Positions 7,403-14,020 of a stretch of DNA of 21,711 nucleotides are shown here, one piece after another. The DNA is taken from assembly GCA_020850375.1 (NCBI GenBank), contig JADZET010000302.1:1-21711 (forward strand), given 5' to 3'. The DNA is from Phycisphaeraceae bacterium. GTDB lineage: Bacteria; Planctomycetota; Phycisphaerae; Phycisphaerales; Phycisphaeraceae. The translations under genes and the position numbers were made by a program. The stretch's first letter is position 1. The number at the start of each line of letters is the position of its first letter. The notes beneath the pieces were generated by a model. It worked only from the letters and a program-made list of their open reading frames with translations. It was not told the DNA's origin and ran no database searches.

Positions 7403-9532
7403 ATGGCGGTGGCGAGCAGGTACTGGGCGAGGGAGTTCTGGGGGGGCGGACTGTGGGGGGAGGCCTTCTGGTTTGATCCCGGGGCGGTGTCGTCGCTCGA
7501 GCAAACAGCGGAGGCGGGGTTTGTCGAGGGTGGCGGCGCGGGGATTGGGGCGCGGGTGGAGATCGGCGATGAGCTGACGGGCAGCTACCTCGAGCACGAC
7601 GCGGGTTCGGCGATGGAATCGTTTTCCTGCCGGGTGATGCTGCGGGTGGGGGAGGTGGCTGGAGGGGCGGTGGGATTTGTCCGTGGGGTTGATGCGGCGG
7701 GGGGTGAGACGTTTCTGCTGAGCTTTGACGCGGTGAGTGCGATGGTGCGGGCGCGGCTGATGGGAGGTGGTTGGCTCAGCGGGTCTGTGGCGGTGGCGAT
7801 GGAGTGGGTTTGTGTTGAGCTGACCGTCGGTGCGGGGCAGGCGGAGCTCTGGGTCAACGGGCGGTCGGCGGGCAGCACGGGCGTCGGGTCGGAGACGGCC
7901 ACGCGATATTTCTGGCTGGGCATGATCGAAAAGGATGCGGGGACGACGGGCAGGTGTGACCTGGATGAGTGGGTGATTGGTGAGGCGTATGTCGGGCCGG
8001 TGAGGGTTGAGCCGGGGAGCGAGCGGGTATCGGATCCCGCGCGATGGGTGGTGCTGTACGACGCGGAAGCGGCTGATTCGGTGGTCTGGGCGGCGGAGTA
8101 TCGGAGACGGCGTGGGGTGCCGTTGGGGCATCTGATAGGTGTGGCCGGGGGGCCGGAGATTCTCGATGAGGCGGCGTATGAGCAGATGACCGTGGAGGTC
8201 GAGTCGTACCTGGATCGGCATGGGCTCGGTGAGCAGGTGGTGGGTTTGGTGGTGGGGCATGGCGTGCCGGGGTTTGTGCTGCGGGCGGTCGATGGTCTGC
8301 TGGACCCGGTGTCGGCGGGGCTGACGGCGATCGGGCAGAGCGATCCACTCAACACGCTGGCAGGGCAGGGTGAGATGGTCAGGCCCGTGGCGCAGAACAT
8401 GGGTGGACTGCGGATCGTGGCGCGGGTGGATGGCGCGAGCCTGGCGGAAGCGCTGAGGATGCTGGATCGAGCGGAGGCGTTGGACGGACAGGGGCCGTTG
8501 GGGGTGGGGCAGAGCGAGGTGTACCTGAGCGTGCAGGGGTTGGCTGAGGTTGCGACGTGGGCCCAGAGCACGGCCCGCCAGCGGACGCGCCTTCGAGTTC
8601 ATGTGTCCGATGCGTTTGAGAGCGTGGCTCATGATGGGGCGTTCTGGGGGGCGGCTGATGCGTCGGTGCCTACGGGGTTCCTGGACGCTGAGGCGGGTGT
8701 GCGGCTGTTTGGGCTGCCGGTGCATCTGAGTGGGGGGACGGGTGTGAGCCTGCGGTCGGCGGGAGGGACGTCGTGGGCGGAGTTGCTGCTCGCGAATGAG
8801 GGCGGCTATGCAGCGATGGGATTGAGCAGCCGAGGGTCGAGCCCGGCGATGTGGCCGGGGATCGGGCGGTTTTTCGAGGCGCTGCGGCTGGGCTGGACGT
8901 TGGGTGAGGCGTGGTTCGTCTCGACCCAACGGCCGGGCGGGGCGGTGTACCTGGTGGGCGATCCCCTGCTGAGCGTGAAGTTGTCGGCCGGGGGGTGGGA
9001 CATCCACGGGCCGCTGTCGCGATTGGAGGATATGGAGGCGGAAACCCCCGTGGCGTTGCTTGGTGTGGATGACCGTGAGGTTGAGCTGGCCGACAGGCTG
9101 GCGAGTGAACTGGGCGAGGAGGCGATCTATCTGGTCCGTCAGGTGGGTGATGACGGGGATTTCGAGGCGGGAGTCAATCTGACGCGAGTGCAGCGTGTGG
9201 AAGATGACTACGTTCCCGCGGTGATCGGACCGGTGTGGCCGGCGGAGGGCGAGTGGTCGGTGTGGGTTGATGGGGACCTGGCGCGGGTCAGTGTCTGGTG
9301 GGAGCGTCCGGCCAGGCAGGCGTTGGTGCGGGAGGTTGAGCTCTGGCATGAGGCGGAGGGATCGGACACGATCAAGGTGGAGGTCTGGCGGCCCGGAGCG
9401 ATGGAGATGGGGTGGGAGGCTTGGCGGGCTATGGATGGAGTTCGTCGGCGGTATCGGTGGCGGGTGACTGGGGAGAGGGGACAAGACGTGTGGACAAGCT
9501 GGTCGCGGTGGGTTGCGCGGGACAGCGGGTGA
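7403..9532 (+). CDS. Phage tail-region protein: LamG-like domain fused to a TIGR03790-like domain (709 aa)
   Basis: The start is uncertain: ATG 7403 (used here), ATG 7382 and GTG 7337 are all in frame. Residues about 70-200 form a LamG-like beta sandwich (VCVELTVGAGQAELWVNG; CDLDEWVIGEAYVGP). Residues about 214-525 match the order of landmarks in the TIGR03790 family: RWVVLYDAEAADSVVWAAEY, RRGVPLGHLIGV, strand VVGLVVGHGVP (H286), RIVARVDGASLAEALRMLDR (337 onward), SWAELLLANEGGYAAMG, GWTLGEAWF and VYLVGDPLL (GDPL from 519). The length, about 312 residues, is close to the family's usual size. The final about 180 residues form an FN3-like beta region (EWSVWVDGDLARVSVWW). The domain has no cysteine, so it is not a cysteine peptidase. 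Its role in the virion is unknown. Confidence 0.7.
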   Translation: MAVASRYWAREFWGGGLWGEAFWFDPGAVSSLEQTAEAGFVEGGGAGIGARVEIGDELTGSYLEHDAGSAMESFSCRVMLRVGEVAGGAVGFVRGVDAAGGETFLLSFDAVSAMVRARLMGGGWLSGSVAVAMEWVCVELTVGAGQAELWVNGRSAGSTGVGSETATRYFWLGMIEKDAGTTGRCDLDEWVIGEAYVGPVRVEPGSERVSDPARWVVLYDAEAADSVVWAAEYRRRRGVPLGHLIGVAGGPEILDEAAYEQMTVEVESYLDRHGLGEQVVGLVVGHGVPGFVLRAVDGLLDPVSAGLTAIGQSDPLNTLAGQGEMVRPVAQNMGGLRIVARVDGASLAEALRMLDRAEALDGQGPLGVGQSEVYLSVQGLAEVATWAQSTARQRTRLRVHVSDAFESVAHDGAFWGAADASVPTGFLDAEAGVRLFGLPVHLSGGTGVSLRSAGGTSWAELLLANEGGYAAMGLSSRGSSPAMWPGIGRFFEALRLGWTLGEAWFVSTQRPGGAVYLVGDPLLSVKLSAGGWDIHGPLSRLEDMEAETPVALLGVDDREVELADRLASELGEEAIYLVRQVGDDGDFEAGVNLTRVQRVEDDYVPAVIGPVWPAEGEWSVWVDGDLARVSVWWERPARQALVREVELWHEAEGSDTIKVEVWRPGAMEMGWEAWRAMDGVRRRYRWRVTGERGQDVWTSWSRWVARDSG

Positions 9533-9562
9533 GGTGGCGCTGCAGCTCTGGGGGCAAGGACG

Positions 9563-11326
9563 ATGAGAGCGAGTGCGACGTTGGGGGCGATGGATCGGCC
9601 TGGCTTGCTTGAGATGGTTCGTCCGGTGGTCTTGGTGGGAGGGACACCGGAACCGCGGCTGATGGTGAGTGAGTATCAGCGTGCGGGGGTGCTCGACGGG
9701 CGGTCGGTCCGGGGTCATGTCGCGGGGCCGATTGTGGACGAGGCGACTTGGGACCGGTGGCGGAGTGAGTCCGCCGTCGCGGCGGCGCCGGTGCGTCTGG
9801 CGGATCAGACGGTGCGGTGGATGGTGCTGGCGTCGGGGCGGTTATCACGCGGCGGTAGGGATTTGTCTTCGCGGGGTCGGAGCGATCTGTTTGTGCTAGA
9901 GGATCAGTGGCTGCGAGGGCTCGAGGAACCGGTGGGGGCGTGGTGGTGGCGGACGGGTGAGGGGATCAAAGAGCTGCTCGAACGGCGTGTCCGGCTGGAG
10001 ATCGGGCAGAAGTCGAATCGTTCGGTGCAGCGGTGGGAGATCGCGGGACGGTCCGTGCATGTGTTTCAGGAGTCGGCGGAGCCCTGGACGGTCAGGACGG
10101 CGATCGAGGCGCTGGCGGCGATGGGGGGATGGGAGGTCGGTACGGCGACGATCCCGGCTGAGGAAGCCGAGACGCCGCTGGGAGTGGCGGTGGACGTGTC
10201 GAAGCATTTGGGTGATGGGCTGACCCTGTTGCTTGAGGCGTACGGTCTGCGCCTGCATCGCGAGATGGCGTTGGAGGGCGGGGTGGTCGTGGAGAGGCGA
10301 GGGATTTACCCGGTCTCACGCGGACGGCGTGTGAGCGTGGTCGGGTCGGAGCTGGGGCGAGTTGGGGAGGCGATGCTCAGCGTGACATCGGGGGCAGATC
10401 AGGAGGGGGGACGATCCTGGACTGCCAAGGGCAGCGCGTGGGAGATTGAATCGACATTCGAGCTTGTGCCGGGATGGGATCCGGCGTTGGCTGAGCCCCT
10501 GGCGCCGGACTGGTATTACTACAAGGGCTGGGAAGGGTTCGAGACGTACGCCAACGTGTATCGGCTGTGGGTGCTCAATGAGGATGGGTATTTCTCGGGT
10601 GAGCCCTACGGGCAGGCAGGTTTTGATCTGGGCGCCTTCTTCGGCCAGCCGGGGGTTGGGGGGCAGCGTGTGGCGTTCACGGACTGCCTGGTGCTGGACG
10701 AGACGGGACGACGCAAGTCGATCGTGGTTGAGACGAGCTTTGACGAGGGGCAGACGTGGTCGAGGTACTTGGGCGTGGTTGTGGTGCGAACGGACAGGGC
10801 GGGGATCTATCTGGATGATCCGTTGCTGCCGGGAGACTACCTGCTCAAGGCGATCGACGGGGTGGTCCGTGTCCGTGCGACGGCGAGTCTGAGGTGCCCC
10901 GAGCCGGTGCGGATGACGCGGTGGACGGGCAACCCGTTCAGAGGGCTGGGTCGGCCGACAACGCTGGATGTTTCTGACGCTTTTTCGTTCCGGCGGATGA
11001 ATGAGCAGAGCATCCACCTTGCCGGCGTCAGGAGCGGGCAGCTTGCCTCGATCGAGCGTGACTCGACGGGGGCGATGGCGTCGTGGCTGAGCCGGTATGT
11101 GCAGCGTGTCGGCCGGCAGGAGACATCGGGGCCATCGGCGAAGGCGGAGCTGGCGGGGCTTTGGGGGCATCTGCGCGTGGGGGACATGCTGACGGGGTTG
11201 TCGGGCGGGGGACGGGAGGCGGATGGATGCGCGATGTGCGTGCGCAAGGTCGTGTGTCGTTGGCCGGAGGGTGAGGGGAGTCGGCGGGGGGTCGGCAGGA
11301 GCGTGGTGGAGGGGAGCTGGGAATGA
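9563..11326 (+). CDS. Putative phage tail hub/baseplate protein (587 aa)
   Basis: The ATG at 9563 follows GGGGGCAAGGACG; an in-frame ATG at 9590 is an alternative. Seen: a beta-rich first part (MVRPVVLVGGTPEPRL, VRWMVLASGRLS), then a repeated helix-strand region (TVRTAIEALAAMGGWEVGTA, HLGDGLTLLLEAYGLRLHR) that reads like the 'AL..L....G......' units of hub proteins. A WVLNEDGYFSGEPYG strand pair and DLGAFFG follow. The C-terminus has HLRVGDMLTGLSGGGREADG and VRKVVCRW, resembling the endings of baseplate-hub proteins, where a VGD or IGD step precedes a final strand pair. The stop overlaps the next start as ATGA. Assignment as hub is an inference from size, position and this layout. Confidence 0.5.
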   Translation: MRASATLGAMDRPGLLEMVRPVVLVGGTPEPRLMVSEYQRAGVLDGRSVRGHVAGPIVDEATWDRWRSESAVAAAPVRLADQTVRWMVLASGRLSRGGRDLSSRGRSDLFVLEDQWLRGLEEPVGAWWWRTGEGIKELLERRVRLEIGQKSNRSVQRWEIAGRSVHVFQESAEPWTVRTAIEALAAMGGWEVGTATIPAEEAETPLGVAVDVSKHLGDGLTLLLEAYGLRLHREMALEGGVVVERRGIYPVSRGRRVSVVGSELGRVGEAMLSVTSGADQEGGRSWTAKGSAWEIESTFELVPGWDPALAEPLAPDWYYYKGWEGFETYANVYRLWVLNEDGYFSGEPYGQAGFDLGAFFGQPGVGGQRVAFTDCLVLDETGRRKSIVVETSFDEGQTWSRYLGVVVVRTDRAGIYLDDPLLPGDYLLKAIDGVVRVRATASLRCPEPVRMTRWTGNPFRGLGRPTTLDVSDAFSFRRMNEQSIHLAGVRSGQLASIERDSTGAMASWLSRYVQRVGRQETSGPSAKAELAGLWGHLRVGDMLTGLSGGGREADGCAMCVRKVVCRWPEGEGSRRGVGRSVVEGSWE

Positions 11327-12096
11327 ACGAGGGGATGATCCGGCCGGCGATCGAGCCCCTGGCGCAGTTCGGCGTGGCGGGGTTGATGGGGGCGTTGTGG
11401 GTGTGGGAACGGCTGCACACGCGCAAACGTGAGCAGCAGCTCAGCGAGGCGCATGAGCGGATCGGGCAACAGAGGCAATCGCTGCGGGCGATGGTGAAGC
11501 TGATCCGGCAGAACACGCACGCGATCGAGCGGTTCGGCGCGTTGCAGGAGCGGGTGGGCCGGTTGCTGGAGAAGATCTATGAGGAGCATCGAGGGATCGT
11601 GGGATGGATGGGCTCGGACGGGCCGAGGGTGGGGCGGGCTTCGGGTGAAGGGGGGGTGATTGCCGGATTGATGGCTGTGGTCGGTTGCACGTCCCCGCCG
11701 GGAACGACGGCGCTGCTGCTGACTGCGCAGAAGGCGATCGAGGCCGAGACGGCGATGCAGCAGGAGGACCTGACACGCGACCGGCAGGGCCTGACCGAGC
11801 GGCGTGAGGCGTTGCGAGCGGCGTTCGAGGCGGATCTGACGGAGCGGAAGGAGCTGGACGCGGCCTGGGTTCGTGACGCGGCGGAGGGCTACGCGGCGGC
11901 AGTCGAGGGTTTGACGCGACACGAGGCGGAGTTGGAGCGGATGCGGCAGACACGCACGGAAAACCTTCGGATGGCGGTCGAGGCGCAACAGCGTGCGATG
12001 ACACTGCTGGCCGGGCAGGACGCGATGATCAGAGGTGCGACAGGGTGGGACGCTTGGAGTCAAGTGAACAAGCTGTCTGGAAAGGATGGTCGGTGA
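11323..12096 (+). CDS. Lysis-region membrane/coiled-coil protein fused to a lipobox segment (257 aa; possible fusion of two genes)
   Basis: Begins with a four-base ATGA overlap. Residues 12-31 (PLAQFGVAGLMGALWVWERL) form one TM segment, followed by a charged coiled coil (residues about 35-90), the plan of an inner-membrane spanin or small holin-associated protein. Residues 112-122 read VIAGLMAVVGC, a lipoprotein lipobox with C122, followed by a second coiled coil (about 135-235), the plan of an outer-membrane spanin lipoprotein. The two halves meet at a run of seven G (11650-11656). With six G, the first half would stop at TGA exactly where GTG 11656 would start the second as a GTGA overlap. 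So this is either a true fusion, a slippage site, or a one-base error. The spanin role is inferred. Confidence 0.6.
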   Translation: MNEGMIRPAIEPLAQFGVAGLMGALWVWERLHTRKREQQLSEAHERIGQQRQSLRAMVKLIRQNTHAIERFGALQERVGRLLEKIYEEHRGIVGWMGSDGPRVGRASGEGGVIAGLMAVVGCTSPPGTTALLLTAQKAIEAETAMQQEDLTRDRQGLTERREALRAAFEADLTERKELDAAWVRDAAEGYAAAVEGLTRHEAELERMRQTRTENLRMAVEAQQRAMTLLAGQDAMIRGATGWDAWSQVNKLSGKDGR

Positions 12097-12353
12097 TGCA
12101 GACGACGTCGTTGCGTGACGTGGTGAGTCAGAAGCTGGCGGTTCGCTGGGAGGCGTGGTCGGCGGACCACCCGCACCTGGCGGCGGCGGTCGACCGGATG
12201 AAGCTGATCGACTCGTCAGTGCAGAGCCTGCGCGATGACGCGGAGTTTCGCGAGGCGATGCGGCAGGCGGATCTGGATGAGGCGAAGCTTGCCGCGGCGG
12301 CACGTGTGCTGGAGAAGGTCGAGGGTTGGGTGACACGGTGGATCCCGGTGTGA
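12096..12353 (+). CDS. Small protein of unknown function in phage lysis region (85 aa)
   Basis: The ATG at 12096 overlaps the previous stop (TGATG), so longer starts inside the upstream gene are not used. The protein is largely helical and charged: MQTTSLRDVVSQKLAVRWEAW, then MKLIDSSVQSLRDDAEFREAM and an Ala-rich helix LAAAARVLEKVEGWV ending in TRWIPV. No TM segment, signal peptide or enzyme motif is visible. Tight coupling with the lysis-like genes on both sides suggests a late phage function. I do not recognise the family. Confidence 0.6.
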   Translation: MQTTSLRDVVSQKLAVRWEAWSADHPHLAAAVDRMKLIDSSVQSLRDDAEFREAMRQADLDEAKLAAAARVLEKVEGWVTRWIPV

Positions 12354-12416
12354 AGGTCGGGAACTGGGGTGGCGTTCAGGGCATGGGCATAGGGCGCGAA
12401 CAGTCGGAGGTGAAGG

Positions 12417-12656
12417 ATGGCTAATCGGTGGCTGAGTCGGAAATTCTTGCTGAGTCTTTCGGCGCAGGTGACGTCGGTGCTGGTGCTGATCTGGCCGCAG
12501 CAAGAGTCGGTGATCGCTCAGGCGTCGACATCGGTGACGGCGCTGGTGGTGTTGCTGCTGAGCGGATTGGGTTACGTGCGGGCGGAGGCGTCGGTGGACC
12601 GGGCGCGGGCGGGGCAGCCGGAGCCCCGTGAATCCCAGGAACCCTCGGAGCCTTGA
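12417..12656 (+). CDS. Phage holin-like protein with two TM segments (79 aa)
   Basis: The ATG at 12417 has a strong GGAGG (12406-12410) six bases upstream. A short basic N-terminus (NRWLSRK) is followed by two hydrophobic segments, about residues 10-27 (FLLSLSAQVTSVLVLIW) and 37-54 (STSVTALVVLLLSGLGYV). A charged, Pro-rich tail, ERGxx-like and ending EPRESQEPSEP, follows. Size, two TM segments and a hydrophilic tail fit a class II holin, which makes holes in the inner membrane at the end of infection. The 'GYVRAEASVDRA' step after the second TM is common in phage holin-like proteins. It is the last phage-like gene in the window; its stop codon overlaps the probable -35 box of the next gene. 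Confidence 0.7.
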   Translation: MANRWLSRKFLLSLSAQVTSVLVLIWPQQESVIAQASTSVTALVVLLLSGLGYVRAEASVDRARAGQPEPRESQEPSEP

Positions 12657-12681
12657 AGCAAGAGGCCAGGGCGTCTATGCT
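12653..12681 (+). promoter_or_regulatory. Putative sigma-70-type promoter for the lipoprotein gene
   Basis: TTGAAG (12653-12658), a 17-base spacer and TATGCT (12676-12681) match four of six positions in each box at ideal spacing. The ATG at 12690 lies only eight bases after the -10 box and has no Shine-Dalgarno sequence, so the mRNA would be leaderless or nearly so. This marks the probable change from phage operon to host gene. Confidence 0.4.
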
Positions 12682-12689
12682 CGGGCGGC

Positions 12690-13253
12690 ATGAGGTGTTT
12701 ATCCAAGAGGATCGGGTGGTGTCGGACGCTCGGAGCGCTGCTGCTGACGGTGGCGGTGGCGGTGCCCGGCTGTGCGTCCAAGGGCAGGCAGGGGGCGGGC
12801 GAGGGGCCGGGGCTGTTGGACATTCTTCAGAAGCCGGCGTGGGAGGTTCGTCCGGCACGGATGCGGATCTATCCTTCGACGCGGATCATCCGGGAGGCGG
12901 GGCAGGGGATCCTCGAGGCGCGGGTGGAGTTCCGGGACGAGAACGGCGACCCGGTCAAGGCGGTGGGGGACCTGCGGTTCGAACTGCTGTCGTCGGGTCG
13001 GGCGGGGGAGGTGGGGCAGCGGCTGTTCAGCTGGTCGGTGCCGATGCTCGGCCGGGAGCAGAACGCGACGTTCTATGACCCCGTGACGCAGGCATATCTC
13101 TACCGGCTCAGGCTCGAGAGCATCACGATCCTTCAGGACGAGGTGGTGCTGCGGGTGACGTTGCTGCCGGCCGAGGGCAAGCGGCTCGAGGCCCAGGCGC
13201 TGATCAGCCCGTCGGAAGGGCTGATCGAGGGGCGGAGTCTTCCGACTCGCTAG
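12690..13253 (+). CDS. Putative lipoprotein of unknown function (187 aa)
   Basis: The N-terminus is a lipoprotein signal: basic start (RCLSKRIGWCR), hydrophobic core LGALLLTVAVAV and lipobox VPGC with C28 as the lipidated residue. The mature part is a beta-rich domain: RMRIYPSTRIIREAGQG, ILEARVEFRDENGDPVKAVG, DLRFELLSSGRAG, YLYRLRLESITILQDEVVLRV. It resembles an immunoglobulin-like fold with a 'DENGDPVKA' turn. It is likely anchored in a membrane facing the periplasm. The gene has its own predicted promoter overlapping the holin stop, so it is judged to belong to the host and not to the phage. Function not recognised. A leaderless start is possible. Confidence 0.7.
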   Translation: MRCLSKRIGWCRTLGALLLTVAVAVPGCASKGRQGAGEGPGLLDILQKPAWEVRPARMRIYPSTRIIREAGQGILEARVEFRDENGDPVKAVGDLRFELLSSGRAGEVGQRLFSWSVPMLGREQNATFYDPVTQAYLYRLRLESITILQDEVVLRVTLLPAEGKRLEAQALISPSEGLIEGRSLPTR

Positions 13254-13345
13254 GAGGGGGAAATTTCATCTGGACTTGGGTTGGGGTCTGATCTGGCCGA
13301 TAACCCGGTAGGCGATGTTGCTGCGCCAATTGGAGAGGGTGATCC

Positions 13346-13855
13346 ATGTCGCTGGAGATCCGTGAGCTTGAGCCGGCGGACCTTGAGGCCCTGATCGAGT
13401 TCTGGCTGAAGGCGGCGGAGGCCGCAAAAGATGTGGCTCCGCTGGAGCTTGAGCGGCTGCGATCCATGCAGCGGCTGCACCCGACGCTGAGCTTGATCGC
13501 CAAGGACGGCGCGCAGATTGCGGGGGCGATCCTGATCGATGAGATGCCCGACGGCGGGCGGATGATCTATCGTCTGGCGGTGGCGGAGTCGTTCCGCGGG
13601 GGGGACTTGCCGCGCGAGTTGGTCGACAAAGCGCTGTGGAAACTGTTCCACAAGCGGGTGCATGCCTGCAGGCTGCAGGTGCTCGATGAGTCGGGGGGAT
13701 CGCCGCTGTGGAAGGGGTCACGGTGGCAGAGCCTGGGTGCTCCCCAGGCGGATCAGGATGACTCAGAAATCGCTCAGGGATCGGTGAAAGAATCGTCGGT
13801 TGGGCAGGATGCCTCGAAAGACGCCGCGGACCCCCCTGCGGCCTCGGCGGCTTAA
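13346..13855 (+). CDS. GNAT-fold protein with degenerate acetyl-CoA loop (169 aa)
   Basis: The ATG at 13346 has GAGAGGG about seven bases upstream. Residues 1-125 follow the GNAT order: IRELEPADLEALIEFW (first strand and helix), LSLIAKDGAQIAGAILIDEM, MIYRLAVAESFRGG (motif A strand) and VHACRLQVLDE. The cofactor loop, normally R-G-x-G-x-G before the helix, here reads RGGDLPREL, so two glycines are replaced by D and P. Acetyl-CoA binding may be weak or lost. Residues from about 138 on are an acidic, Ala/Ser-rich tail without visible fold. The gene precedes a histidine kinase on the same strand, with 165 bases between. The substrate is unknown. Confidence 0.68.
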   Translation: MSLEIRELEPADLEALIEFWLKAAEAAKDVAPLELERLRSMQRLHPTLSLIAKDGAQIAGAILIDEMPDGGRMIYRLAVAESFRGGDLPRELVDKALWKLFHKRVHACRLQVLDESGGSPLWKGSRWQSLGAPQADQDDSEIAQGSVKESSVGQDASKDAADPPAASAA

Positions 13856-13923
13856 GTTGTCCGCAGGCCACGCCCAAGGTGGCCCATGTCGGTCGGAAGC
13901 ATCGTGTTCGTCGATGCGAGCGG

Positions 13924-13929
13924 TACAAT
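13924..13929 (+). promoter_or_regulatory. Possible -10 promoter element upstream of the two-component pair
   Basis: TACAAT matches five of six consensus bases and lies in the 165-base gap (13856-14020) before the histidine kinase gene. No good -35 box is found at 16-18 bases. The rest of this gap shows no gene, repeat or hairpin that I can support. Confidence 0.25.
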
Positions 13930-14020
13930 CGTTACAGCCCTCACTCCTTGATTCGGCCATGTTGCACAGTCGCCACATCGGGGTGATCGCCTGGCTGAAT
14001 GTGTCCGATAGCGTCAACAT

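Noticed and set aside
8240..8290. Clan CD (caspase/gingipain-like) peptidase reading of the strand ending in HG (H286)
   Set aside because: The next strand has no catalytic Cys and the whole domain lacks cysteine, so protease activity is not supported.
7313..9718. 801-aa minus-strand ORF and similar long minus-strand ORFs across 695-11170 and 12336
   Set aside because: Pro/Arg/His-rich composition caused by G-rich coding on the opposite strand; no ribosome sites, domains or sensible starts; fully antisense to supported genes.
13235..13248. GAGTC-TTCC-GACTC hairpin at the end of the lipoprotein gene as a terminator
   Set aside because: It lies inside the coding sequence, has five pairs, and is not followed by a T-tract.
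13276..13304. Promoter TTGGGT-17-GATAAC before the GNAT-like gene
   Set aside because: Weak -35 match (three of six) and no independent support; the gene could be read from the lipoprotein promoter.
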